From contig LSSL01000878.1 in assembly GCA_001953115.1 (NCBI GenBank), positions 1 through 53,696 of the forward strand: 53,696 bases of DNA, given 5' to 3'. Origin of the DNA: Smittium mucronatum. Its lineage: Eukaryota > Kickxellomycota > Harpellomycetes > Harpellales > Legeriomycetaceae. Of this stretch, positions 26,982-37,526 are shown in pieces (position 1 is the stretch's first letter; each line of letters starts with the position of its first letter). The notes under the pieces were generated by a model, which saw only the letters and a list, made by a program, of their open reading frames with translations, did not search any database and had not been told where the DNA came from. A program made the translations under genes and the position numbers.

Positions 26982-29068
26982 TTTACATAATTCAATTTTT
27001 ATTTTTAGCCTATTGTTTTAGAATTAAAATTTTTATTATTAACTGCATTAACTGCATTAATATGTTCATATTTTTTATTCATAATTTATAATAAATATCC
27101 TGGCTACAAAATTCATTATTTGTACTAATATAAATTTAATTTGATTTAGTTTTTTATCTTGTTGTGTTGTGTTACACATTTCTTAGAATTGTAACGAGGT
27201 AAAATTTGTATTCATATTTTTAGAAATATTCATTTATTGTCCACTTCTTAGACTAGATAAATTTTTATGCTTGTCTTTAAAGACTGAAACAAAAACATTT
27301 AATCAAAAAATTAAAAAAAAATGATGATAATTTTGATTCTGGAACGATTCTGGGCCGATTCGATTTTTTAAAGTTACAAAATATAGAACTATATTTCAAT
27401 TTAAGTAAAAAATAAATAAATCATAGAACGAATATAAACCAGATATTTTCTAATTATTCAACTATTTCAACCCTATTTTTTTTCCTCATAAGAATTTAAT
27501 AAGTTATGCTAATTTTTGTTAAGATTTGTATACTTGATCACATATATATTTTTATTTAATTATCAATATTATCAATGATTTTATTGAATTGCCATTATAT
27601 ATTCTGTCTATAAAAAATTATAATTTTTTTATCTAAATTAAAATAATTATCAAATAATAAACTCAATATTTGATGTAATATTTTTAATTCGATTATTTTA
27701 TTAATTTTTTTTTTCGTGTTTTTAATCAATTAAATGAATTGGTATAAAAAATATATCCGAATGATATTAAATTATTGAAAAAAAATATAGCATCATCGGT
27801 TTTTAATATAGAAAATGGTGTTTTAAATTGATGTTATTTATTAATAAATTACCAATAATTATTAATTATTTTTTTTTAGAGAAATTTAATTAATAAATTG
27901 GTATTAGATATGTTTTTGTGAGTTTTATTATCATTTTTTTCAATAAAACTTCAAAAAATATTTGCATTAAATTATAAAAAATGGTTTAAACATCTTTAAA
28001 ATCTTAAATTAAGTTAAAATTATTTAATTTTTGTTCCAATTATTAATTTTTTGGAGATAATAGTTTTTATTATAGTTGAATTAATAATAGTTTTTTTAAA
28101 ATTTATAATATTTAATGAAATAGTCTCAGGAGTTTTTTTTTACTTTCTTGAAAAACATTAAAGTTTAGCTAAATGAGAAAATAAAGTATATTTATTTTTG
28201 AAAATTCTATTAATTTGATTTTTCATTTATTTCATATATTAATCGTTTCACTGAGTTCATTTTTAGAATCAGAAAAAAAAAATTCAATTTTTTTTTAAAA
28301 CTTGCGAAATGAAAATAAAAATAAAAAATCTATTAAAAGTAATCATCATAATCATCAAAATATTTTTCGACTTGGTTTTTTAGATTTTTGTAATATTATT
28401 TTATTCTATATACATAAAAAAGTTAGATATTATTTCAATTAAACCTTTAAATATAGGTCTTTTTAACTCTCTAACTTACCGATTTTTAGTTTAAATAATT
28501 TTAAATCGCTTTCATTCATATACTTTATTATTTATAATCAATCCTAATTAGCGAAGAATAACCTAATAATTTAGGAATATTTCTAGTACCTATTAATCGC
28601 GAAACTCTTTTTATTCAAATTTGTATTAATTTAAAACTAAATAAATATTTTTTTAGATCTTTTCTCAATATTTATGAAATTAGGGAGGCTATATACGATA
28701 AAATTACATTAAAGGAATAAAATTCTCAGTAAAAATAAGATTATTTAAATCTGTTTTATGTAAAATTATGACGGACCCCTAATATTTAATTATAAAATAA
28801 AAATTACAAAAAAAAATTGATTTTTTAAATTTAATTAACAAAAATAAGTGGATCATGCCTTGTACCACTTTTAATGTTTTTCCAATAAGAGAATCTGAAA
28901 TAATTATTGTATTTTTTTTTTAAAAAAATTAGGAGAAATAAAAAAACAGCCATATAATCACATTATATATATATTAAACTTTTATTCCTGAATTAAATTT
29001 ATAAAAAAGAGTTTTCAAATATTTTCAAAAAATTAATTAAATTTAACTAATATAGACTTCTCCTAAGA

Positions 29069-29138
29069 GTGAAATACCTTGCCGTGGTTTGGGGGCTTAA
29101 TAGTGTACTTTTCGAAGTACACTAACCAAAAATTTCAC
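29069..29138 (+). ncRNA. Nested hairpin with TTCG tetraloop
   Basis: There are three stacked helices. Outer: GTGAAAT (29069-29075) with ATTTCAC (29132-29138). Middle: TTTGG (29088-29092) with CCAAA (29126-29130). Inner: the perfect 10-bp stem TAGTGTACTT (29101-29110) with AAGTACACTA (29115-29124), closed by a TTCG loop. On the 5' side, two loops (ACCTTGCCGTGG and GGGCTTAA) are unpaired, while the 3' side is almost fully stacked. The pairing is read directly from the sequence. That it is transcribed as RNA is inference. Confidence 0.5.
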
Positions 29139-29499
29139 ATAGCGTTGTACTATTCTTGGTTGGGAGTAGTGGAGACAGCACACAGCGATTAGAAGAACAG
29201 CAATTTCAGAGGAGGGCCATCTCGAAACAGGAAGAACCGATTGTTTAGCACAGCTGAGACATATTCTAGTGTACAAGCCCAGCGTATTGTAGTCAGAAGG
29301 ATCTCATCTTCTAACAGATATTTGTAGGAAGGTCATTTTGATCAAACCCACTTTTGGGTAAGGGCCTAATTTTATCAATACTAATAGAATTAGACTTTGA
29401 CTAGAAGCTCAGTAGCTTCAATGAAACATTTTATATTGACTAAGAGCTTAATTAATGACTACATGTAACCTCTATTCACATATTTAAAGAAATTCGAGA

Positions 29500-29628
29500 G
29501 GGGGTATTTCGGTCGTTAGATTTCACTCTTATCCTGTAGATACAGAGCCGGTAGACAGGTAGATTAACTTATTGTATTTGGGATAAGTCTTTTCTTTACG
29601 CCTTTTTCTTTTTTTCATATTTTTTTAG
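29500..29628 (+). repeat. Dispersed repeat, copy B
   Basis: Second copy of the element at 5-134, same orientation. It diverges by scattered substitutions and a 2-base length difference near the middle. After both copies, just past the T-rich end (TTTTTTTCATATTTTTTTA), the sequences part company, which defines a common 3' boundary. Confidence 0.75.
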
Positions 29629-32600
29629 TATAGTTTTTAATAACGTTATCTTACAATAAAATTCCGTGATACAAAAAAGAAGTTCTTTTTTTATTTGAAT
29701 TATAAAATCTCTCAGTTTTAATTAATGACTTTCAACCAAACTTAATATTTTTGTGGCAATAGTAATAAACAAAAGAGTACTATTTTAAATAATTTCTTCC
29801 TGAAATACACCATTTTTTAGCTAAATCTTATTCGATTTCTACAATAATTTCTGGAGAGCTCCAATCTTACATTTTAATTTTAATAATCATGTTTAAAATG
29901 CCTCGATTAATATAAAACTTAATATAAAATTTAGATAATTTTTAAAAAGTGTAATGAGAAGAATTTTTAGTGCCTTAATAAAAATTAAAAATCAAAATAT
30001 GGGGAGTTAAAAACTATTTATAAAATATTAATAACACAGCCATTAATTTTTATTACTAAAAAAAATAAAATTGCACTAATTACTCAAGTTTTTTTCTTTT
30101 TTAGGAAAAATTACATTTTTAATTTAAAAAATAAACGAAAATATCACTAAAATATAAATCACAACAATGTTGGAAAATAAAAAGAGGTATTTTTTAATAA
30201 TTAAAATAAGATTACAGTAATTAAAATTGCTCTAAGAAATACATTGTAGTGATGAATTAAAGATTTTAGGGCTTAAAATTCGTTTTTAATGCTAATTAGG
30301 TAATATTAATGGTAAATTTTTGTTTCTACCAATAATAAAACAATTTTTTTAAATATTTCTTTATAAATATTATTTTTAAGAGTTTGTAATTTTTTTTTTT
30401 TTTATAGGTCGATTTAAATTTGTTGCCCATTCCGGAATTTAAAGATATTAACCACCAATTCGCACAATGTATATGAAATTTTCTTTGCAATTAGGTTCAA
30501 CTAATTTCTTTTTATACAAGCATGATTACTTTTAATCTATTTTAAACTCCAAAATATAAGCTGGAAATTAAGCAAATACAATTTTCTCGCTAAATTATGA
30601 AATTAATTTTCCTAAAAAAAAAGAAAAAAAAGCCTTCAAATCTTTTTTAGAATTTATTTATTGATTAATACGTTATATTTTTTTAAAAAATCATTCTAAA
30701 AATTTATATTTCTCCCAATATTTTTAATTCAGTCCTATTTTAATCATTCTGCTTATTAAATCAGAGGTTTCACATCCTATATTTAAATTTTTTAGCTAAA
30801 TATGATTATATTCAAATATAAATTATATCAAAACTTGGCTAAGCTCCTATAAAAGAAAAAAATTATTATATGAAAATACTTTTTGATCGATTAAATTTGT
30901 GAAAATTAAAAAAATAAATGAGGTTTTAAATTAATTTGAGGCAAAAAAATTGGTTTATTAACAAAATATAGATCAATTCCTATTTTTGGTAAGGGATCGG
31001 GTTATAAAACTAAAAAAAAAACATATTTAGTTTATTTTAAGGTGTTTTTGGTTCAATGAAAAATCAAGTAAAGTTATGTCGGTTTTCACCAACTCACATG
31101 TATTCCAGTTAAGTCAAGATTTTGATTTTTATGAGATTTAAAAAATATTCATTTTTCGAGTTCTTAATTTTTTAGAACTTCTCGATTGATAATTTTAAAT
31201 AAATAATAATAAAATAATTGATGTATTTGATCCCATCTATTATATTTTTATTTTTATTTATTGAAAGATGGGGGAGGTCGAGCATGTTTATAATTTCGTG
31301 GATGGAAGAATACATAAAATGTGATTTTGTTTCATTATCATTCCCTCTTAGATATTGTTCAATTTTTATTTATTTATTTAAGTCATTGGTTTCTTTATTC
31401 AAAAAAAAATTCAAAAAAAGCCCCAATTTAATTTTAAAAATATACCAACCTGATTTATAAAGCCTTTCTTTGGCAGCTTATATGTAAAAAATATCATATC
31501 TTGCCTTTTTTTATTTAATTTTATCTTAATTTTGAAATTTACACTCAGATTAAAAAAAAAATTTCTATCAATTCTTTTAGACAATTTTCTTTGACTAACA
31601 TTTTTTCAAATAATAATTTCATCAAATTTTACTTTTTTGTAGAAGCAATATATGAATTTATAATATGAATTATCATTTTTTTCAAAACGAAATTCTCCAG
31701 AAAAAATTGATTAGTCGTCGGGCTAAAGTTTTTCATGCGAAAAAATAAGTTTATATACAAGAAGTTTTTTAAATAAAATACTTCGATTATTTTTTTTAAG
31801 CTAGCCATATTGTTATGCAAAAAAATTTAAATTTTTTTATAAAAAGAATACTCGAGTTTTTTTGTAAATTTAAACAATGATTAAAAACATATAATATTGT
31901 TTTCAAAAACCAATCAAAGCAAAAAATTGAATAGTTTTTTTAAAAAAATATTCATCATTTGCGGCGTTTAGTTGAAATTATTATTAGATGAAATATAAAC
32001 CTTCCATTTGATTTTATCAAGAAAAAAATAAGCTTCCTACAATTCGTAATATTTTTGATACTATTGAAAATTTTTTTTCTTCAGAATTTGGGGAGTGAAT
32101 AAATTAATATAATAGGGTTTACTTGATATGGTTTTTTTTATAATTTATAGAATAAAATGATTTTATTTTCGGGAAATCCTACTAAAACATGAAAATTATA
32201 TATTGGAAAATAATGAAATAATTAGCCGGATGTGACTAATAACTACATTAAATTTACTGTTTCCATGAGCAGTTTTCCACAGAATATGCGTCCAAATTTT
32301 GGAGTGGCATCATAAAAACTGTTTTTGTAATCATTAAAGTAAAAAATGATATACATATTGGCGCTTTTCACAATTATGAGTAGCGTATCAAAATTTGATA
32401 ATTTTTAGTCCAGTAAATATATTTCGCTAGGAAAATGGCCTTAATGAAGCATTTACGCGATTTAGTCTTTTGGGAAAAGAATATTTGTAAATAATAACTG
32501 TAAAATAAAGTGAGTATTAAATTCATTGTATTTATTAAAAATATTAGATCTAGATATATCAATAGAACGAATAAATTTACAGGATAACAAGTGTTTTAGT

Positions 32601-33300
32601 CATTTTTTTTTGTTTTGTTTTTTGAATTTCGGACTTATGAATTGATTTTTGAAATCAAAGACAGAATATTTTTAACCAACCGAAAGTGAATAATCTTGAA
32701 ATCAGAGCTAAAGTTGAACAAGGTCCTAAAGTTAGATACTTTGCATAAAAGATATTTATAGAGTAGATAAACCGTATTGGGATATTTTATTTGTTTAAAA
32801 AAGTTGCAAAAAAATAAGATATAATTAGATAAATATAATTCTAACATCAAATTTATGAAAGAGAAAAATACATAGCTTAATGTGGTTTTAATAGCAACCC
32901 TTTCAGGTTCAAAGGTACAAAAAAACATCAAAACGTAACCAACATCATCCAAAGTCAATGCTTAATCATAAACTGATATTATTTGCTGGCCATTTCTTAT
33001 ATTTATTTTAATTTGTATACAAATGTGACATTGATTTGTGAAAGGATGAAGAATTAATGTCTTTCTGGATTAATTTCATTATAAAAACCATTCATTTATA
33101 AAACATTATATAAGAGCAATATTTCGAAAAAGTATATTAGATCAATAGTAAAGGCTGAGATTAAAATCGATGGAAATGTATTTGGAAATATAATATACTC
33201 TAATTGAAGTTTTTGGGATCTAAAAAGCATCAGTTTGTGGACTTGAGAATTTATAGTTAAAAAAAGTGAAGAGAATCTCAAGAAAATTTTAGAAAGTTAT
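29629..33300. other. AT-rich gene-poor region
   Basis: Same character as the desert before the island. An 80-codon plus frame at 31218-31460 and a 63-codon minus frame at 31629-31820 are rich in Phe/Ile/Lys/Leu with no motif. The only frame that stands out is on the minus strand at 32635-32958. Toward 33000 the A/T bias relaxes. Confidence 0.6.
32635..32958 (-). CDS. Orphan 107-codon open frame, doubtful
   Basis: The longest gap-free open frame in the AT-rich compartments. It starts MTLDDVGYVLMFFCTFEPER and then becomes Phe/Leu/Ile/Lys-rich with membrane-like stretches (around LSYVFFSFINLMLELYL). I do not recognise a family. The more balanced first 25 residues look coding-like, but the remainder could arise from base composition. 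It has no obvious flanking exons. Confidence 0.15.
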   Translation of the reverse strand: MTLDDVGYVLMFFCTFEPERVAIKTTLSYVFFSFINLMLELYLSNYILFFCNFFKQIKYPNTVYLLYKYLLCKVSNFRTLFNFSSDFKIIHFRLVKNILSLISKINS

Positions 33301-34672
33301 CTTATGAAGCATTGATTGTTTGCAAAAAGGGTTATGGGAGCCCAATTTACAGGATGTTATTTTTACTTTTGGTTAATCCTTAGCAACTATAAAAACAGAA
33401 TCAAAGATTGAGGGAAATGTATTTTCTAGCTTTATATCGTATTATTTAAAACAAGTCTCTTGTAAAAAATGATTTTTTATCATCAATCTTTACCAAATAA
33501 CGCAGCTGTAAAAAAGAGGCCCATAGGATGTAATGCTATCTTGATTCTGTGTTTTTTTATGATTTAAAACCAAGAAATTTAGCTAAACACTTTATTTTAT
33601 AGAAAGCCTGTCCATTTTTTTTTAATACGAATATTGTGGGCTCCTCACCTCATTCAGCCTGCAGAAATGTAATATAATCTACTGTATTTTTGGAAATTGA
33701 TAGTTTCCTAATACCACACCTTTTTTTAATGTTTTTTTTATATATTTTAGTAGTTTTATCGGCTAATTGAATCCCGACGACAAAAAAGAAAAAAGTTAAA
33801 ATATCTTGAAACCTATGACCAATTCCTCTGAGCTTCAGCCCTACTTACAAACCAAATAGGTGGCCGAAAATGATTAGTAATTGAAGAACCAAGTTAGAAA
33901 TGAGAGGGCCGGCGTTCCAGTAAATTTAGGTGTAAGCCCTATCTATTGGCTAATAGAAACATCATGACCAGAAAAGCCAAGTTTGAATAAAAAAGTGGTT
34001 TTATTGATTATTAATTCCTGAGGAGGTAGAAGATCTGGTTTTGTTTAGTATGAATGGATTTATTTTTACTTGTTAGCTCACTCAGGATCTAAGAAAATAA
34101 TGGCACTCCATTTTCGGTTTATGAATTCCTCCAATTTTAGTTCCCCGCTATTGATTGGGCTTATTACATACAATCTTGTATTAAACATTACAGAATTATA
34201 ACTTATAACAATGTATTTTTGGGTCTCAGAAAGCTTTAACCTGTTTGAGGGAATGTTTTTGCGGCTTGGCTTTTCTATACTTAAGATACCATTGGCTTAA
34301 ATTTTTCTAAAAGATGATTAAGAGTCACTATCCAGAATTAAATTTATGGTAAAAAAAGGGGTTTATTGGTCACTATTTCTTTACTTTTCCAATGGAAAAA
34401 ATATTTTTATAATTTCAGTTGCGTGTTATCCAATAGTATTATATATAGTAATATGGATATATCACCAAACTAGGAAGGCAATAAGAATTTATTAGAAAAG
34501 TGTTTTCTTTCAAAAAGAAACTTCCATTTAGACACTTAATTGACCTTTGAAAAGTACTAAAAAAAAATGATGACTTTTATTTGATCATACAGTAGAGATA
34601 TCAAATAGGTGTCGATTTTGAGCAGCAAGGCCTACTAGGTTTGGACTGGGCTGACTAATCATAGTGTTTTCG

Positions 34673-34939
34673 ATGCCAGTAGTCGCATCAGGATTTTCCC
34701 ATAGGCTCGGAAAATGTATTTTTTCGCCATCGGAATCCAACAATATATCTATTTTCTGCTATTTAGTGGACGATGGATCGGTTCGAAATAGGTTCATACT
34801 AAAAACTGCTTCTATTTTTTAGTGGATATATGAATTTCATTTTTCTACTGTTGTTCCCAGAAGAATCCATCTTCTCTTGGCTCCAAAAGAAGATGATCAC
34901 ACTAAAGTCATTTTTCTTTGTTCTGATTTATATGTATAA
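34673..34939 (+). pseudogene. Interrupted coding-like frame, unrecognised
   Basis: From ATG at 34673 one frame runs 49 codons (starting MPVVASGFSHRLGKCIF) to a TAG at 34820-34822. It then runs on for 38 more codons (including STVVPRRIHLLLAPKEDD) to a TAA. The amino-acid mix is balanced, and codons starting with G are common, unlike random AT-rich sequence. The TAG sits in TATTTTTTAG, which also looks like an intron acceptor, so a short-exon gene is an alternative to a dead one. An overlapping 77-codon frame at 34830-35063 competes with it. I recognise no family. Confidence 0.22.
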
Positions 34940-36496
34940 TAAAATAGAAAAATATGCACTACAAATTAAACATGGCCGTTGGTCCGAAAATCAAATACCG
35001 TTTTTGAACTCATTTGTGAAAGGATTAGCTCTTTATATTGCAAAATTTGCTTCTGGGGTTTAATCGCACAAACCATTATTTTATTTATCGACTATACCTT
35101 ATAGATAATGCATAAAAAACCCGGGTAGAAACAAGATGATGATTTTAGAGCTCTTGGATTCAAAAGATTGCCTCATATTTACATTCATTACATAGAGTTT
35201 TAAATAATGGCTGTATTATTCGATTAAATTAAAATCGAAACCGGTTTTCTAACTTTCGAGTTTGATTGATAAATTACCGATCAGTCCTAAACGGATAACG
35301 GTTTCTTTAACCATTTCAGAGGCCAGAATACAAAAAATGGCAAGCACAACAGAAGCTTACAAACACCCATAAACCCAAAAATTGGCTCGGATTTTTTTAT
35401 TAAAAATGAAATAAACGAATAGCTATTTAGCATTATAAATAATTATATAATATGCTTTATAGATAAATGGAATCAGTGATCAATTAAAGAGATGAATGGA
35501 AAAATTCACCGCATACACAAAAAGTAACAATTTATGTGCAATAGTATTGGGCCTTGATTCTACAGTTTTTGGCCAATATTAGTAGTTATATATAAAGTTT
35601 TATACTATTGGTCATAAAAAAACACACTTCCTGTTCAGAAAATGCCATCTTTATAAACTAATATTTAATATTGGGCAAAGAAGTGTCTATTTTTGACCAG
35701 TATTAACGATTTGAAATTAAATCCTCTAGCTGTAGTCAATAAAAAAAGCATTTCCTGGCCAAGAAGTGGCCATATTAACCAAGTAAAATGTGTTTTGGCT
35801 GAGTAAAAATCTTTCCCATATTTTTTTTACCTTATCAACAGTTATGGTTATATTACATAATACACTAATTTAATTTGCTAAAAGTCTATTATCTTTGCAA
35901 AAATTTGGCCATTGAAAAACTTGAAATATAGTGATATAGAATTCTAGTCCTTTCAGTGCGATGGTGTGAAAAATGGCTGAAACTTTTAGTTCAATATTAT
36001 CATTAGATTAATAAAATTTGTATACTATTGGACTAATCATGAAAGTTGACTAATTGAAATCGATAATATGTACAAATATGAGTGAGGCACAATTTAAGGC
36101 CCGGAAAGGGTTAATGCATTTTGAATGTATCAGCTAGCTTGTTCATATAGTGGAATTAACTAATGGCAATCTTTTCCCGATCAAAATCGGCGCATAGTTA
36201 ATTCATTAATTCTTGGTGGGCCAAGTTGTACCATTTTTCTATAGCGAATATCCATGTTATATATCTTACTATTTCTGTGAAGTTAAATTGTACTGGGTGT
36301 ATAGCATTTATTGGTAGGAGCCTTTTCAAGACCAAGAAATCGGAGTGCGTAGATGACTCTTAAGGTTGAATAATCAAATGTAGTGAGTTGTGATTTCCCA
36401 TTGTTTTTATCTAACTATCAGGTGGTTTGCATTGGTAATCAAAAAATGAAATAAGCCATCTGTTTTTTTTTCAGATCTCCAAATGCAAGAATGTGA

Positions 36497-36811
36497 ATTT
36501 TTTCACTTAAGGTATTATTATTATCATTGGCTGTTTATGGGAAAGAGGTGACCCTTGAGCTAAATTCATCAGGTGGGGCTTTTTGCATTGCACATTTTGA
36601 TAGTCACTATAAGGGGGTGTATTTTGTATTTTATGATTTGACTAATCATCGGCCGATAATTTGCTCAAATGAGTTACAGAGCACCGAAAATTCTGTTTGA
36701 AAAGGCAATTTTGATGAGAATAATCCAGCTGTTAGTAATCATATTCTGAACGGGATTTCTGGATCACCCGATACGGATGAGAACGACCCAATTATTTTGC
36801 AACTGTTCTAA
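36497..36811 (+). pseudogene. Coding-like frame with one in-frame TGA, unrecognised
   Basis: A frame of 104 codons is broken only by a TGA at 36698-36700. Before it the frame reads through segments such as VTLELNSSGGAFCIAHFDSH; after it, KGNFDENNPAVSNHILNGIS and DENDPIILQLF, then TAA. About three in ten codons start with G, a coding signature. There is no ATG at the start, but a T-tract with CAG at 36464-36474 could be an intron acceptor upstream. The same phase continues with more stops to 37324. The most likely reading is a degraded gene; a recent CGA-to-TGA change would explain the single stop. No family is recognised. Confidence 0.3.
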
Positions 36812-37526
36812 ATATATTGCTTGGTTCAATACACTAATAAATATTTTGGGGGTATTTCTTGGAAATCCAAAACGTTCTATTTGGGATGAGTTCTATCGAA
36901 AAACCAATTTGATGCTCAAAGAAATATAGGAATTATTTGCATTAAAATCTGCAGGTCTAACTAATTCTTGTTTTTCGATAGGTGTTCAAAAACGGACTTT
37001 CTATCAAATCACATATTTTTATTCGCTTCAGATTTCTGGAAAACACATTCGGTTTAGCTTTTACAGGGTCCGGCCTAGAAATCGTCTTTCTATGCCTTTC
37101 ACGTTTGAATCATGCCCAACCCGAATAATCTAATCTTCACAAGTTTAACGGTATTAAATCACCGCGAAAATTGTCTGTTCTCCAGATCTCAAAAAATTTA
37201 TGGTACTTACTGTTTTTTAACTCATTGTATTTTACTGTTTCCTAATTTAGCTATCATATTCAAATTAGCAGACATCATGGGTCACACCTTCGGCGCACTC
37301 TACAACCTTAAATTATTAATTTGATATGCATGTAACATTATACCAATTTTTTTTAAACATAAATACTGCCCGATTTCCGTCACTCTACCTAAATTACTAC
37401 ACTATTATATTAAATAAAAACATCTTGTAACAGTATTTTCATGGCTATATCTTTCACTTTCTTATTTTTTTATTCATCTTTGAATTGTAACAATACACTT
37501 TAAATTATTTTTATACTATTTATAAA

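Larger units (their letters stand above)
20726..29051. other. AT-rich gene-poor region with an assembly gap
   Basis: Long A and T runs, stops in every frame and no supported gene. It contains the N run 21693-22399, a degenerate direct repeat at 26872-26981 and a short tandem TAACTGCAT pair at 27040-27059. Open frames of about 60 codons (for example 24021-24203 minus and 25418-25603 plus) are Ile/Phe/Lys/Asn strings expected from base composition. Confidence 0.7.
29052..29628 (+). mobile_element. GC-richer structured island, candidate non-coding retroposon relic
   Basis: About 580 bp that stand out sharply from the surrounding AT-rich sequence. Its first part folds into a nested hairpin (29069-29138). 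A second perfect small hairpin GAAGCT-CAGT-AGCTTC lies at 29404-29419. Its last 129 bp are copy B of the repeat at the window start. No reading frame is long: the best are about 40 codons on the plus strand ending near 29250 and about 46 on the minus strand. A structured 5' part and a T-rich 3' end found elsewhere would fit a SINE-like or 5'-truncated LINE-derived copy. A stand-alone non-coding RNA gene is the main alternative. I found no A/B box, so a tRNA-derived origin is not supported. Confidence 0.4.
33301..37526. other. Intermediate-composition region with coding-like fragments
   Basis: Less AT-rich than the deserts, but without an intact gene. Two stretches on the plus strand look like interrupted coding sequence (34673-34939 and 36497-36811, listed separately). 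The final 100 bp or so before 37527 should hold the promoter of the arrestin-like gene. A 70-codon frame at 37112-37324 lies in the same phase as the 36497 stretch and may belong to the same remnant. Confidence 0.45.

Noticed and set aside
29052..29330. Fragment of 5S, 18S or 28S rRNA (GTGAAATACC and GTCAGAA resemble LSU phrases)
   Set aside because: The matches are short and not colinear with LSU, and the sarcin-ricin and 3'-terminal motifs are missing.
29052..29330. Hammerhead or HDV-like ribozyme
   Set aside because: No CUGAUGA core and no double-pseudoknot arrangement could be found, although a GAAA and nested stems are present.
31218..31460. 80-codon plus-strand frame
   Set aside because: Phe/Ile/Leu/Ser/Lys composition as expected from AT-rich sequence, with no exon-like context.
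34651..36647. Recurring GACTAATCAT (three times) as a regulatory site
   Set aside because: Ten bases of mostly A/T content in 2 kb, with no consistent distance to any gene start; chance cannot be excluded.
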